From JBAZGH01 sp041652935 (GTDB lineage: Bacteria; Patescibacteriota; Patescibacteriia; Patescibacteriales; XYC2-FULL-47-12): a DNA stretch of 19,798 nucleotides. This document shows, in pieces, positions 1 to 6,720 of this stretch (position 1 is its first letter; each line of letters opens with the position of its first letter). Location: the NCBI GenBank assembly GCA_041652935.1, contig JBAZGH010000017.1, positions 1 through 19,798 of the forward strand, given 5' to 3'. Below the pieces are notes generated by a model, which ran no database searches, was not told where the DNA came from, and saw only the letters and a list, made by a program, of their open reading frames with translations. The position numbers were made by a program, and so were the translations under genes.

Positions 1-99
1 GGTATAAGCAAATACCGAGTGCATTAAAATAGCGCCTCCGGCGCTAATGGCCGCGAGCGCTATGATGTAGATTGTTGATTTTAATAATTTGGTTAGCAT
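1..99 (-). CDS. Secreted or membrane-anchored protein, N-terminal part only (cut by window edge)
   Basis: An ATG at position 99 opens a frame that runs without a stop for 33 codons to the window edge. The peptide starts MLTKLLKSTIY, continues with a hydrophobic alanine/isoleucine-rich stretch and ends near HSVFAYT. That is the layout of a Sec signal peptide: basic N-region, hydrophobic core, and a possible type I cleavage site after the alanine of VFA. The mature protein lies outside the window, so its function is unknown. It starts 22 nt beyond the stop of the signal peptidase-like gene on the same strand, so the two are probably co-transcribed, and this protein is a candidate substrate of that peptidase (inference). 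No SD is visible before the ATG. Confidence 0.6.
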   Translation of the reverse strand, partial: MLTKLLKSTIYIIALAAISAGGAILMHSVFAYT

Positions 100-121
100 G
101 GGGATATGTGTAAAAAAATTA

Positions 122-697
122 TTATTTTATTTCAACTTTTCCGATTATATTTTTTTGACTGGCTAAGCCGAATTTAGTGCTGTCCATTGAACCGCCCGGC
201 TGGTTTCCTAATATAATTAATGTATTTTCAGGAATTATTCCATTATAATCTTTTATGTACAAAGACAACATTTTAGTCCTAGCTTCCGTCAATTCATAGA
301 AATCTCCGTTTGAATTTTCCGCTATTTCATTATTTATTATTATATAATAGCTGCTACTATTTTCTTTTTTTCTAAATTCAAAAGAATCACCCGGTAATGC
401 TTTTACTATTTTTATAATCGGATTTGGATTTTTTGAATAATTATAAGCAACCACGTCTCCCCTGTTAATGGGATTGCAATTATAATAATTTTTTAATAAA
501 GTTATCTCCTGCCCATTTTCCACCAACCCGCTTAAAGATTCTCCCTGTACTATATCTTTCTCTTTGACAACGCAGCTTGCATCATAATCTTTAAAATTAA
601 AACTGTTCGGATATTTTTTATATAAAAGATATCCGACACTTGTTGCCGCTGACGCGATAACTATAATAATAAATATGGCAAGAAAAAATTTTCTCAT
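122..697 (-). CDS. Type I signal peptidase-like serine protease (family S26)
   Basis: Likely membrane-anchored signal peptidase that cleaves exported proteins on the outer face of the membrane. Numbered from an upstream ATG at 727 (201 residues), the S26 boxes are: box B GESLSG with nucleophile Ser64 (usual form S-M), INRGDVVAY (88-95), box D IKIVKALPGD with general base Lys106, and box E GNQPGGSMDSTKFG (174-187). One membrane segment (about 14-36) precedes the catalytic domain. I prefer the ATG at 697 (191 residues). It gives a typical MRKFF signal anchor. A TATAAT lies 12 nt upstream of it, whereas another TATAAT only 2 nt before the 727 ATG would start RNA too late to include that codon. 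No SD is present. The dnaJ terminator lies just upstream, so this gene and the exported-protein gene behind it form a separate unit. The protein is small and divergent and may be dedicated to few substrates. Confidence 0.8.
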   Translation of the reverse strand: MRKFFLAIFIIIVIASAATSVGYLLYKKYPNSFNFKDYDASCVVKEKDIVQGESLSGLVENGQEITLLKNYYNCNPINRGDVVAYNYSKNPNPIIKIVKALPGDSFEFRKKENSSSYYIIINNEIAENSNGDFYELTEARTKMLSLYIKDYNGIIPENTLIILGNQPGGSMDSTKFGLASQKNIIGKVEIK

Positions 698-709
698 ATC
701 TGTGGATAT

Positions 710-735
710 ATTATAACATATTTTCATATATTATA
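710..735 (-). promoter_or_regulatory. Candidate -10 elements for the signal peptidase-like gene
   Basis: Minus-strand TATAAT occurs at 730-735 and again at 710-715. The second lies 12 nt upstream of the preferred ATG at 697 and would give a leader of only about 5 nt. No clear -35 was found. Confidence 0.4.
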
Positions 736-754
736 ACAACAAAATTTTAAAAAC

Positions 755-775
755 AAAAAACGAACGCATGGTTCG
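755..775 (-). terminator. Rho-independent terminator behind dnaJ
   Basis: On the minus strand a 5-bp stem, CGAAC with GTTCG and a 5-nt loop, is followed directly by six T. It lies about 90 nt beyond the dnaJ stop and just before the signal peptidase-like gene, so it separates the two units. Confidence 0.7.
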
Positions 776-795
776 CTGTAATTTTAATAAATTAA

Positions 796-868
796 ATATT
801 GAATATTAAATATTACGGCAACGAGATAAAGTTGCTTCTGTACGTTGCGAATATTTAATATTCAATAT
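796..868. repeat. Palindromic element A directly behind dnaJ, with heptad-periodic arms
   Basis: Two perfect 19-nt inverted arms (796-814 and 850-868) enclose a second stem, GCAACG at 818-823 with CGTTGC at 843-848. The arms are variations on the 7-nt word AATATTC/AATATTT, and the right-hand heptad tract covers 850-877. The right arm reaches into the dnaJ stop codon. Transcribed RNA from either strand could fold into a long hairpin. Confidence 0.85.
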
Positions 869-1965
869 CAAATATTTTCATCTTTTAATTCCTCAAACAA
901 TTTTTTCTGCGCCCTGCTTAATCTTTCCGGCGTTTTTACAATAACGTGCACCAGTTGGTCTCCGCGCCCGCTGCCATGCAAGCTGTGCGCTCCCCGTCCG
1001 CGCAATTTAAATACAGTCCCAGACTGGGTGCCGGCCGGAATTCTTAAAGTTACTTCTCCGTCAATAGTTTCAATTTTTATTTTATCGCCCAAAGCCGCCT
1101 GGGAAAAACTAATTTCTAAGGAAGATAGAACATTACTTCCTTCGCGCTCAAAATTTTTGTCGGGCTTAACCCTGATTTTTATATATAAATCCCCATAATG
1201 GCCGCTGTCAGACGCTTCGCCTTGGCCGGTCATTCTTATAGTTTGTCCGTTATCAATGCCCGCTGGTATTTTTATGCTAATATCAACTAAATCTTTTTCT
1301 AATCCGGTTCCCCGGCAACTGCTGCATTTTTCTTTAGAAACTCTGCCCTCACCTCCGCAATCCGGGCAAGTTGAACGCGATTGGAAACTGCCCAAAATAG
1401 TCCTCTGCGTTTGGATTACGCTTCCCTGCCCGTTGCAAGTTTTGCAAGTTTCAATCGGAGTGCCAGGTTCGGCCTTATTGCCCTTGCACTTTTTGCAGGC
1501 GACTGTTTTATTTAGTCTTACTTCTTTTTCCGCTCCAAAAGCCGCTTCTTTAAAATCTATCCGCAATTCAGTTTGGATGTCAGCGCCCCGACGCTGGCGC
1601 CGTCCGCTGCGGCTCCCCATGCCGAATATATCTCCCAGCCCGCCGAATAAGTCGCCTAAATCAAATTCAATTCCTCCGCTGGAAAATCCGCCTTGCTGAG
1701 CCGCGCGGGCAAAATCTTCCCAATTCATCCCGGTCCCGCCGAATCCTTGTCCGCTAAAAGCCGCGTCGCCAAACTGGTCGTATTGTTTTCTTTTTTTCTC
1801 ATCACCAAGAATTTGGTACGCTTCGTTTATCTCCTTAAACTTCGCCTCGTCTCCACCCTTCTTGTCCGGGTGGAACTCATGCGCTTTCTTGCGGAAAGCG
1901 CGCTTAATCTCGTCGGCGCTGGCCGATTTATTAACATCTAGCACTTTATAATAATCCTTAGGCAT
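868..1965 (-). CDS. dnaJ: Chaperone protein DnaJ (Hsp40)
   Basis: Cytosolic co-chaperone that binds unfolded protein and stimulates DnaK ATP hydrolysis. The 365 residues show the full class I layout. The J domain has the HPD motif at 32-34. A Gly/Phe-rich linker spans about 70-120. The zinc domain has four CxxC pairs (Cys157/160, 174/177, 200/203, 214/217), and a C-terminal substrate-binding region follows. The first zinc repeat ends GNK rather than GxG, a minor deviation. The ATG start has no SD; the leader is A+T-rich and begins just after the terminator of the PurF-like gene, so a separate short-leader promoter is possible. Usually dnaJ follows dnaK directly; here a PurF-like gene lies between them. 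The last codons and the stop run into palindromic element A. Confidence 0.97.
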   Translation of the reverse strand: MPKDYYKVLDVNKSASADEIKRAFRKKAHEFHPDKKGGDEAKFKEINEAYQILGDEKKRKQYDQFGDAAFSGQGFGGTGMNWEDFARAAQQGGFSSGGIEFDLGDLFGGLGDIFGMGSRSGRRQRRGADIQTELRIDFKEAAFGAEKEVRLNKTVACKKCKGNKAEPGTPIETCKTCNGQGSVIQTQRTILGSFQSRSTCPDCGGEGRVSKEKCSSCRGTGLEKDLVDISIKIPAGIDNGQTIRMTGQGEASDSGHYGDLYIKIRVKPDKNFEREGSNVLSSLEISFSQAALGDKIKIETIDGEVTLRIPAGTQSGTVFKLRGRGAHSLHGSGRGDQLVHVIVKTPERLSRAQKKLFEELKDENI

Positions 1966-1986
1966 TTTATGTAATTAATAATTTGT

Positions 1987-2015
1987 AAAAAAGGGGGATG
2001 AGATAACTCTTCCCC
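1987..2015 (-). terminator. Rho-independent terminator behind the PurF-like gene
   Basis: On the minus strand GGGG-A...T-CCCC (2015 down to 1993) with an inner GAG/CTC stem and a TTAT loop is followed by six T (1992-1987). It lies 30 nt beyond the PurF-like stop and ends 22 nt before dnaJ. Confidence 0.75.
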
Positions 2016-2044
2016 TGTTGTAATCTCCTTGAAAATCATAGCGG

Positions 2045-3577
2045 CTAGACAGACATCCTTGAACAGTCAAAGCAGAGTTGCTCTTCCGGCATCCCATGCG
2101 CCGCCGCTATATCGGTAATGGTATTAAAGCGGCAGCTGGTAATTCCTAGAATTTCCGCGATTTCTTCATCCGTTCTGACCGTCCCATCTTTGCGGGCAAT
2201 CAGTTCCCCGTCCGTGCGAGTAGACTTTCCCCAACGGCAAGCTGACAGAAGTTTGGGGTTGGCGATGCGAAAATGAATCCTGGCAACGATATTAACTCTC
2301 GGCATATCCGTCTGAATATCAACGGACATTGTCTTGGGAATTAAATTATTCATGCTCTGCGTGCCGCGGACGATTGAATCGTCCACAACCACCACATGAA
2401 TAATGATCTCGTCGCCTTCGCGCTTGGCAAAGCCTTTTTCCAGCCAAAATTCCAACAACTCACTCGGAATGAAATAAATCGGAAGCGCCACAATCTTAAT
2501 ATCGGCCTCCCGATCTCTTTCCGCCTGCGCGTCCAGGGTATAACTTCGGAAAGCGAAGCCGAATTTAGTTAAAAACTCAGCCGCCAGCGGAGCGAAAGGA
2601 ATTTTGCCCAACTGATGTTGAATGGCAAAATGCCTTTCATAACCAAGATAATGGAACCGCCCTGATTCCGGGATTGGGATAACTACGTGCGGAATAAACT
2701 GCGGGTCGGATTCAATATCCCGTTTCGCCAAAGCCGCGCCGCAGAATCGCCTTACCGTGGCTGCATCGCGTTCCTTTGTTATTATTGAGCAGGGACCGCT
2801 GGTGTAAACGCCCTTGAATGAGCAGAAATTACAGGAAATTTTTCTTTGGCATCGAATTATCCCCTTGCTTTCCGCTATCCCGTTCTTCAGGACAACTACC
2901 TCTCCCGGCTCTAAAACGCGGTCAAAATCGAAATCTTGCACCCCGAAGCCGGTCGTATCGGAAACAACGGCGACCGTGCCTTTCTTCCGCCCCAAAAATA
3001 GCGGCTCGTGCGCATCCAACCCGCGGTAGGCGTAGACGCGGTCTTCGGTTAATATGGCTAGAGAATAAGCTCCAATAGCTTTCTCCGTCATGTGAGCAAA
3101 TCCCTCAAGGAAATTGCTGTCGACCTCTCTTTCCTTATTCCAGCCGGACTCAATGATTAAGTGGCAAAGCAACGCCACGTCATCATCTCGTTCAAACCCC
3201 TTGCCCTTCGCGGTAAAAGCGAAAATTATTCCATCCCGATTCTGCAGATTGCCGGCGAAACAAATGGCAAATGGCGGGAAAGCGGACCGTTTTAGGTAAT
3301 ACGGCTCCCGCTCGCAGTCGCTGATATGACCCAAACCAAGCGGCATTCGAAATCCGCTTTGGTCTCCTTCAAAACCCGGACGATAAAGACCTTTATGGGT
3401 CTTTACTAAAATCGGATCCTCCGGGCTAGAATTCTGCACGCGCAAGGTTGCCATTCCTCCGTATTTTTGCCCGTGCGGCTGCTGGAAAAAAGTTAAGCGG
3501 AAAAGATGTTGAAGAAACTGTTCTCCGCCGCCCTCTATTGTATCCGGGTTAACGCTTAACGCTGTAACAGCACCCAT
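2045..3577 (-). CDS. PurF-like amidophosphoribosyltransferase homologue lacking the catalytic cysteine
   Basis: PurF makes phosphoribosylamine from PRPP and glutamine, the first step of purine synthesis. This 510-residue protein keeps the C-terminal half. VVVVDDSIVRGT (395-406) is the PRPP loop, IPIPESG matches the PurF SG-motif segment, and all four [4Fe-4S] cysteine positions of the Bacillus-type enzyme seem present (Cys252, Cys447, Cys502, Cys505). The N-terminal glutaminase half is recognisable but damaged: M-G-A-V replaces M-C-G-V, no cysteine occurs before residue 88, FAGNLQN replaces HNGNLTN, and RGLDAHEPL replaces RDPxGIRPL. It may be ammonia-dependent or have another role. I chose the ATG at 3577 because AAGGGAG (3585-3591) lies 7 nt upstream; the frame stays open to a TTG at 3673 (542 residues), still without a cysteine. 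It looks richer in G+C than leuS or mreC and lies between dnaK and dnaJ, which is unusual. Confidence 0.85.
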   Translation of the reverse strand: MGAVTALSVNPDTIEGGGEQFLQHLFRLTFFQQPHGQKYGGMATLRVQNSSPEDPILVKTHKGLYRPGFEGDQSGFRMPLGLGHISDCEREPYYLKRSAFPPFAICFAGNLQNRDGIIFAFTAKGKGFERDDDVALLCHLIIESGWNKEREVDSNFLEGFAHMTEKAIGAYSLAILTEDRVYAYRGLDAHEPLFLGRKKGTVAVVSDTTGFGVQDFDFDRVLEPGEVVVLKNGIAESKGIIRCQRKISCNFCSFKGVYTSGPCSIITKERDAATVRRFCGAALAKRDIESDPQFIPHVVIPIPESGRFHYLGYERHFAIQHQLGKIPFAPLAAEFLTKFGFAFRSYTLDAQAERDREADIKIVALPIYFIPSELLEFWLEKGFAKREGDEIIIHVVVVDDSIVRGTQSMNNLIPKTMSVDIQTDMPRVNIVARIHFRIANPKLLSACRWGKSTRTDGELIARKDGTVRTDEEIAEILGITSCRFNTITDIAAAHGMPEEQLCFDCSRMSV

Positions 3578-3584
3578 GACCGTT

Positions 3585-3591
3585 CTCCCTT
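3585..3591 (-). promoter_or_regulatory. Shine-Dalgarno site that decides the PurF-like start
   Basis: AAGGGAG on the minus strand, 7 nt before the ATG at 3577. Most other genes in the window have no such site, so it favours this start over the SD-less TTG at 3673. Confidence 0.6.
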
Positions 3592-3687
3592 TTTGGCTCT
3601 CGGTGAAAAAAATTAAAGGAACGTAGTCCTCCTTCGCTTTTATCTTAAACTTCTTTTCTGATTGTGTAAACAAAAAACGCTTGTTTA

Positions 3688-3719
3688 GGAATCCGATACC
3701 CTATGGGGTATCGGATTCC
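3688..3719 (-). repeat. Perfect 13-14 bp hairpin between dnaK and the PurF-like gene
   Basis: GGAATCCGATACC (3688-3700) and its exact complement (3707-3719) form a 13-bp stem. C3701-G3706 can extend it, leaving a 4-nt loop. It starts 14 nt after the dnaK stop. No T-run follows directly on either strand, so it is not a standard terminator. It could protect the dnaK 3' end, mark RNA processing, or bind a regulator of the PurF-like gene. Confidence 0.8.
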
Positions 3720-3733
3720 CCGACTAACGTATT

Positions 3734-5644
3734 TTATTTTTTATTTTCATCGTCAACTATCTCCCCTTCTACCGGCTCTCCGTCAGCTGGCGGATTTTTC
3801 TTCCCGTCTTTTTTTTCTTCCCCGCCCCGAGTGCCCTGCGCAGACTGTTGCTGGTACATCGCCGCGCCTATATTCTGCGCCGTCTGGCTTAACTCTTCCA
3901 TGGCTTTTTTAGTCGCCTCAATATCGGCGTTTTCTTTTACTTTTTTCAACGCTTCCACTTTCTCTTCCAGCTCTTTCTTGTCTTCCGCTTTTATCTTTTC
4001 GCCCTGTTCTTTAATTAATTTCTCCGTGCTGAAAACGACCGCGTCCGCCTGATTTTTTATGTCAATCTGCTCTTTCTTTTTTTTGTCTTCCTCGGCGTGC
4101 AGTTCCGCCTCTTGGCGCATCTTTTCAATCTCTTCCTTGGACAAACTGGAAGAGGCGGTAATGGTAATATGCTGTTCCTTGCCGCTCGCTTTGTCCGTGG
4201 CTTTCACGTTTAATATGCCGTTCGCGTCAATGTCAAAACTGACTTCAACTTGCGGAACTCCCCGAGGCGCCGGCGGAATGCCGTCTAAAATAAAGCGGCC
4301 CAGAGTCTTATTATCGCTCGCCATCGGGCGTTCGCCCTGCAATACGTGGATTTCAACGGAAGTCTGGCTGTCGGCCGCGGTGGAAAAAATTTGCGATTTA
4401 GAAGTAGGAATGGTGGTATTCTTTTCAATTAACGGAGTGGAAACGCCGCCTAAGGTTTCAATGCCTAAGGTCAGAGGCGTAACGTCAAGCAATAGCACGT
4501 CTTTAACATCGCCCTGTAGTACTCCGGCCTGAACAGCCGCGCCTAAGGCCACAACTTCGTCCGGGTTAACAGTAGAGTTCGGCTTCTTCCCAAAAAATTC
4601 CTCTACCTTTTTCTGCACTAAAGGCATGCGGGTCATGCCCCCGACTAAAATAACCTCTTCAATTTCGGACATCTTCAATCCGGAATCGGCCAACGCTTTT
4701 TTGCACGGCTCTAAAGTCTTTTCCACTAAATCCATTACTAAATCTTCCAGTTTCGCCCGGGTAATCTTCATTACCAAATGTTTCGGCCCATCGTCGGAAG
4801 TGGCGATAAACGGCTGGTTGATTTCAGTTTCGTTCGTGGTAGATAATTCAATTTTCGCTTTTTCCGCCGCTTCTTTTACTCTCTGCAAAGCTAGCGTGTC
4901 TTTAGCTAAATCAATTCCCTGGTCTTTTTTAAATTCAGAAATTATGTAATCGATAACGCGCGCGTCAAAATCTTCTCCGCCCAGATGGGTGTCGCCGTTG
5001 GTGGCCTTAACTTCAACCGTGTCCTCGGAAATGTCCAAAACGGAGACGTCGAAAGTGCCGCCGCCCAAATCATATACTACCGCCTGCTGGCCTTTCTTTT
5101 TGTCAAAACCGTAAGCCAAAGCGGCCGCGGTCGGCTCGTTAATTATGCGCTTTACCTCCAGCCCGGCGATTTTACCCGCGTCTTTAGTGGCTTGCCGCTG
5201 GGCATCGCTAAAATAAGCCGGCACGGTAATCACCGCTTCGGTTATTTTTTCCCCGGTCTTTTCTTCCGCGTCAGCTTTCATTTTACTTAAAATCATAGAG
5301 GAGATTTCTTCCGGCGAATATTCTTTGCCGCTCATCTGCACCTTTACCGCTTCTCCGGACCGCACAATCTTATACGGATAGGTCTTTTTATCCCGCTGCA
5401 CCTCTTCGTCGCCGAATTTACGACCGATTAAGCGCTTTACCGCGAACACGGTGTTTTCCGGGTTGGTTACCGCCTGCCGTTTGGCAATCTGCCCGACTAA
5501 GCGTTCGCCGTTTCTGGCAATAGCAACGACTGAAGGGGTCGTCCTGTTTCCCTCGTTGTTTTCTAAAATTTTTGGCTGGCCGCCTTCGATGACGGCCATG
5601 GCACTGTTGGTGGTGCCTAAATCGATTCCTAGAATTTTGCTCAT
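3734..5644 (-). CDS. dnaK: Chaperone protein DnaK (Hsp70)
   Basis: ATP-dependent cytosolic chaperone that works with DnaJ and GrpE. The 636 residues match the usual length. The ATPase domain begins GIDLGTTNSA (phosphate 1) and has VPAYFSDAQRQATKDAG, the phosphate 2 loop DLGGGTFDVSVLD and the adenosine-site segment ILVGGMTRMPLV. The substrate domain and helical lid follow, with a low-complexity Gly/Gln-rich tail ending EGEIVDDENKK, the usual DnaK-type acidic end. The ATG at 5644 is preceded by AGGA 7-8 nt upstream, a weak SD. No CIRCE lies in the 116 bp upstream, so unlike hrcA-grpE this gene does not show direct HrcA control. It is divergent from the ACP gene and is followed by a strong hairpin and the PurF-like gene. 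Confidence 0.98.
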   Translation of the reverse strand: MSKILGIDLGTTNSAMAVIEGGQPKILENNEGNRTTPSVVAIARNGERLVGQIAKRQAVTNPENTVFAVKRLIGRKFGDEEVQRDKKTYPYKIVRSGEAVKVQMSGKEYSPEEISSMILSKMKADAEEKTGEKITEAVITVPAYFSDAQRQATKDAGKIAGLEVKRIINEPTAAALAYGFDKKKGQQAVVYDLGGGTFDVSVLDISEDTVEVKATNGDTHLGGEDFDARVIDYIISEFKKDQGIDLAKDTLALQRVKEAAEKAKIELSTTNETEINQPFIATSDDGPKHLVMKITRAKLEDLVMDLVEKTLEPCKKALADSGLKMSEIEEVILVGGMTRMPLVQKKVEEFFGKKPNSTVNPDEVVALGAAVQAGVLQGDVKDVLLLDVTPLTLGIETLGGVSTPLIEKNTTIPTSKSQIFSTAADSQTSVEIHVLQGERPMASDNKTLGRFILDGIPPAPRGVPQVEVSFDIDANGILNVKATDKASGKEQHITITASSSLSKEEIEKMRQEAELHAEEDKKKKEQIDIKNQADAVVFSTEKLIKEQGEKIKAEDKKELEEKVEALKKVKENADIEATKKAMEELSQTAQNIGAAMYQQQSAQGTRGGEEKKDGKKNPPADGEPVEGEIVDDENKK

Positions 5645-5717
5645 ATATTTTTCCTGCCCGCCTCAATGCGAAGCTTTGGGCGAGTTATTTATTAATTTTT
5701 ATATTTTATGATAAACA

Positions 5718-5746
5718 TTGACTTTTTCTTTATAATATTGTATATT
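5718..5746 (+). promoter_or_regulatory. Promoter of the acyl carrier protein gene
   Basis: TTGACT (5718-5723), a 17-bp spacer and TATATT (5741-5746) give a near-consensus sigma70-type promoter. Expected RNA start is about 5753, some 26 nt before the chosen ATG. Confidence 0.6.
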
Positions 5747-5763
5747 TTAGCTAATCATGGATG

Positions 5764-5770
5764 AAAGGAG
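5764..5770 (+). promoter_or_regulatory. Shine-Dalgarno site that decides the ACP start
   Basis: AAAGGAG, 8 nt before the ATG at 5779. An in-frame ATG at 5761 overlaps this site and is therefore unlikely to be the start. Confidence 0.75.
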
Positions 5771-5778
5771 TTTGGGAA

Positions 5779-6057
5779 ATGTTTGCAACCGTTGTTCATG
5801 TTTCAACTAAAGCGGAAATTCTAGAGGAAGTTAGGAAAATCGTTGCCGAACTATTGAGTCTTCCTTTGGAATGCGTAACGTCTGAAAAAAACCTTACCAG
5901 GGATTTGGGCGTGGATTCATTAAATCATGCCGAACTAGTCATGATTTTTGAGGAAACTTTTGGGCTGGAAGAAATACCGGAAATTGATTACGAGAAAACT
6001 CCGACCGTCGGCGATATTGTTGAATACTTGGCAAAACGCCTCGGGATCGCCAGCTAA
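5779..6057 (+). CDS. Acyl carrier protein-like (stand-alone phosphopantetheine carrier)
   Basis: A 92-residue helical carrier protein. The segment DLGVDSLNHAELVMIFEE is the classic carrier-protein signature, with Ser47 the expected 4'-phosphopantetheine attachment site. It is followed by acidic helix 2 and a PTVGDIVEYLAKRLG helix as in AcpP. The ATG at 5779 has a well-placed SD. The gene lies alone on the plus strand between divergent dnaK and convergent grpE, with its own promoter and terminator. No fatty-acid or polyketide enzyme and no phosphopantetheinyl transferase is in the window. Most CPR bacteria are thought to lack fatty-acid synthesis, so the acyl load is unclear: it could be for lipid remodelling, another thioester carrier role, or a recently acquired gene. 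Confidence 0.9.
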   Translation: MFATVVHVSTKAEILEEVRKIVAELLSLPLECVTSEKNLTRDLGVDSLNHAELVMIFEETFGLEEIPEIDYEKTPTVGDIVEYLAKRLGIAS

Positions 6058-6098
6058 CCGCGCCCATTCTATTTCCTCTTACGCTCTTTACTCCCTCC

Positions 6099-6132
6099 CC
6101 CGGAAAGCATAGCTTATCCGGGTTTTTATTTT
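6099..6132 (+). terminator. Rho-independent terminator of the ACP gene
   Basis: CCCGGA (6099-6104) pairs with TCCGGG (6117-6122), with an inner AAGC/GCTT stem and ATA loop, followed by TTTTTATTTT. It works in the plus direction only; the T-tract overlaps the grpE stop codon on the other strand. Confidence 0.85.
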
Positions 6133-6590
6133 AAACTGTAAACAACGACCTTCGCTGGCTGTATTACCTTATTTCCCATTTTATATCCCTGCTTCACGAT
6201 TTTCACAATTTTATCAACCTGCTTTTCATCCTCGGTTTCCACTTTCTCAACCGCTTCGTGCTCTGCCGGGTTAAACTGTTCATCAACCGGATTAATAATT
6301 TGCACGCCGTTATTGGCCAACATATCCTCAAATTGCTTAATGACAAATTGCACGCCCTGCAGCCAGCTGTCATGATTCTTGCTATCAGCATGATCAACCG
6401 CTATTTTTAAATTCTCGTAAATCGGAATAAACTCCATTATTAAATTTCCTTTGACGTAGCGGGCAAATTCCTCTTTTTCTTTGGTGGTTTGCTTTACTAA
6501 ATTCTGATAATCAGCAAGAGCCCTTTTATATAAATTCTCGAAATCTTCATGTTTATTCTTTTTTTCAGCTTTATCTTTTTTGTGTGGCAT
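6126..6590 (-). CDS. grpE: Nucleotide exchange factor GrpE
   Basis: Releases ADP from DnaK and so drives the chaperone cycle in the cytosol. The protein is 154 residues from the ATG at 6590: a lysine-rich N-terminal tail, a long dimerising helix, then the family signature NNGVQIINPVDEQFNPAEHEA and a C-terminal beta domain ending with KVIQPAKVVVYS. An in-frame ATG at 6620 would add ten residues encoded by the arm of palindromic element B, so I take 6590 as the start (MPHKKDKAEKK, lysine-rich as in many GrpE tails). No SD is seen; a TATAAA-like word lies immediately before the ATG. It follows hrcA on the same strand, and the conserved order hrcA-grpE suggests shared CIRCE control. Its stop overlaps the T-tract of the convergent ACP terminator. 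Confidence 0.95.
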   Translation of the reverse strand: MPHKKDKAEKKNKHEDFENLYKRALADYQNLVKQTTKEKEEFARYVKGNLIMEFIPIYENLKIAVDHADSKNHDSWLQGVQFVIKQFEDMLANNGVQIINPVDEQFNPAEHEAVEKVETEDEKQVDKIVKIVKQGYKMGNKVIQPAKVVVYSLK

Positions 6591-6595
6591 ATATT

Positions 6596-6716
6596 TATAA
6601 TCCAAATCTACAAATGGCATTCAAATACTACAAAATATTTATTCAAATTATTTTTTGTAGTATTTGATTTATAGCTATTTGAAGAATTTGAATATAATTT
6701 GTAGATTTGAATTATA
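6596..6716. repeat. Nested palindromic element B between hrcA and grpE
   Basis: Outer arms 6596-6615 and 6697-6716 match at 19 of 20 positions when one is complemented. Inside them 6621-6635 and 6653-6667 form a perfect 15-bp stem with a 17-nt loop. The element begins 4 nt behind the hrcA stop and ends 5 nt before the grpE ATG, filling the whole spacer. It may set grpE level relative to hrcA, or be a small mobile palindrome. Confidence 0.85.
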
Positions 6717-6720
6717 ATAA

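Noticed and set aside
2025..2030. AAGGAG on the minus strand behind the PurF-like gene; the same CAAGGAGATT word occurs in the loop of element C
   Set aside because: No start codon follows at a usable distance in either place, so neither is a ribosome site for a gene; the shared word may be chance.
4059..5290. Long open frames on the plus strand opposite dnaK
   Set aside because: They are shadows of a high-confidence dnaK with no motif, SD or domain of their own; the same holds for open frames opposite dnaJ, mreB, proS and leuS.
5645..5760. CIRCE or clear promoter for dnaK
   Set aside because: No TTAGCACTC half site is present, and only weak A+T-rich -10-like words were found on the minus strand.
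5761..5778. Upstream ATG for the ACP gene
   Set aside because: The SD overlaps the first codons after this ATG and is correctly spaced for the ATG at 5779.
6591..6620. Upstream ATG for grpE
   Set aside because: It would encode part of palindromic element B as protein, and the lysine-rich start at 6590 fits GrpE better.
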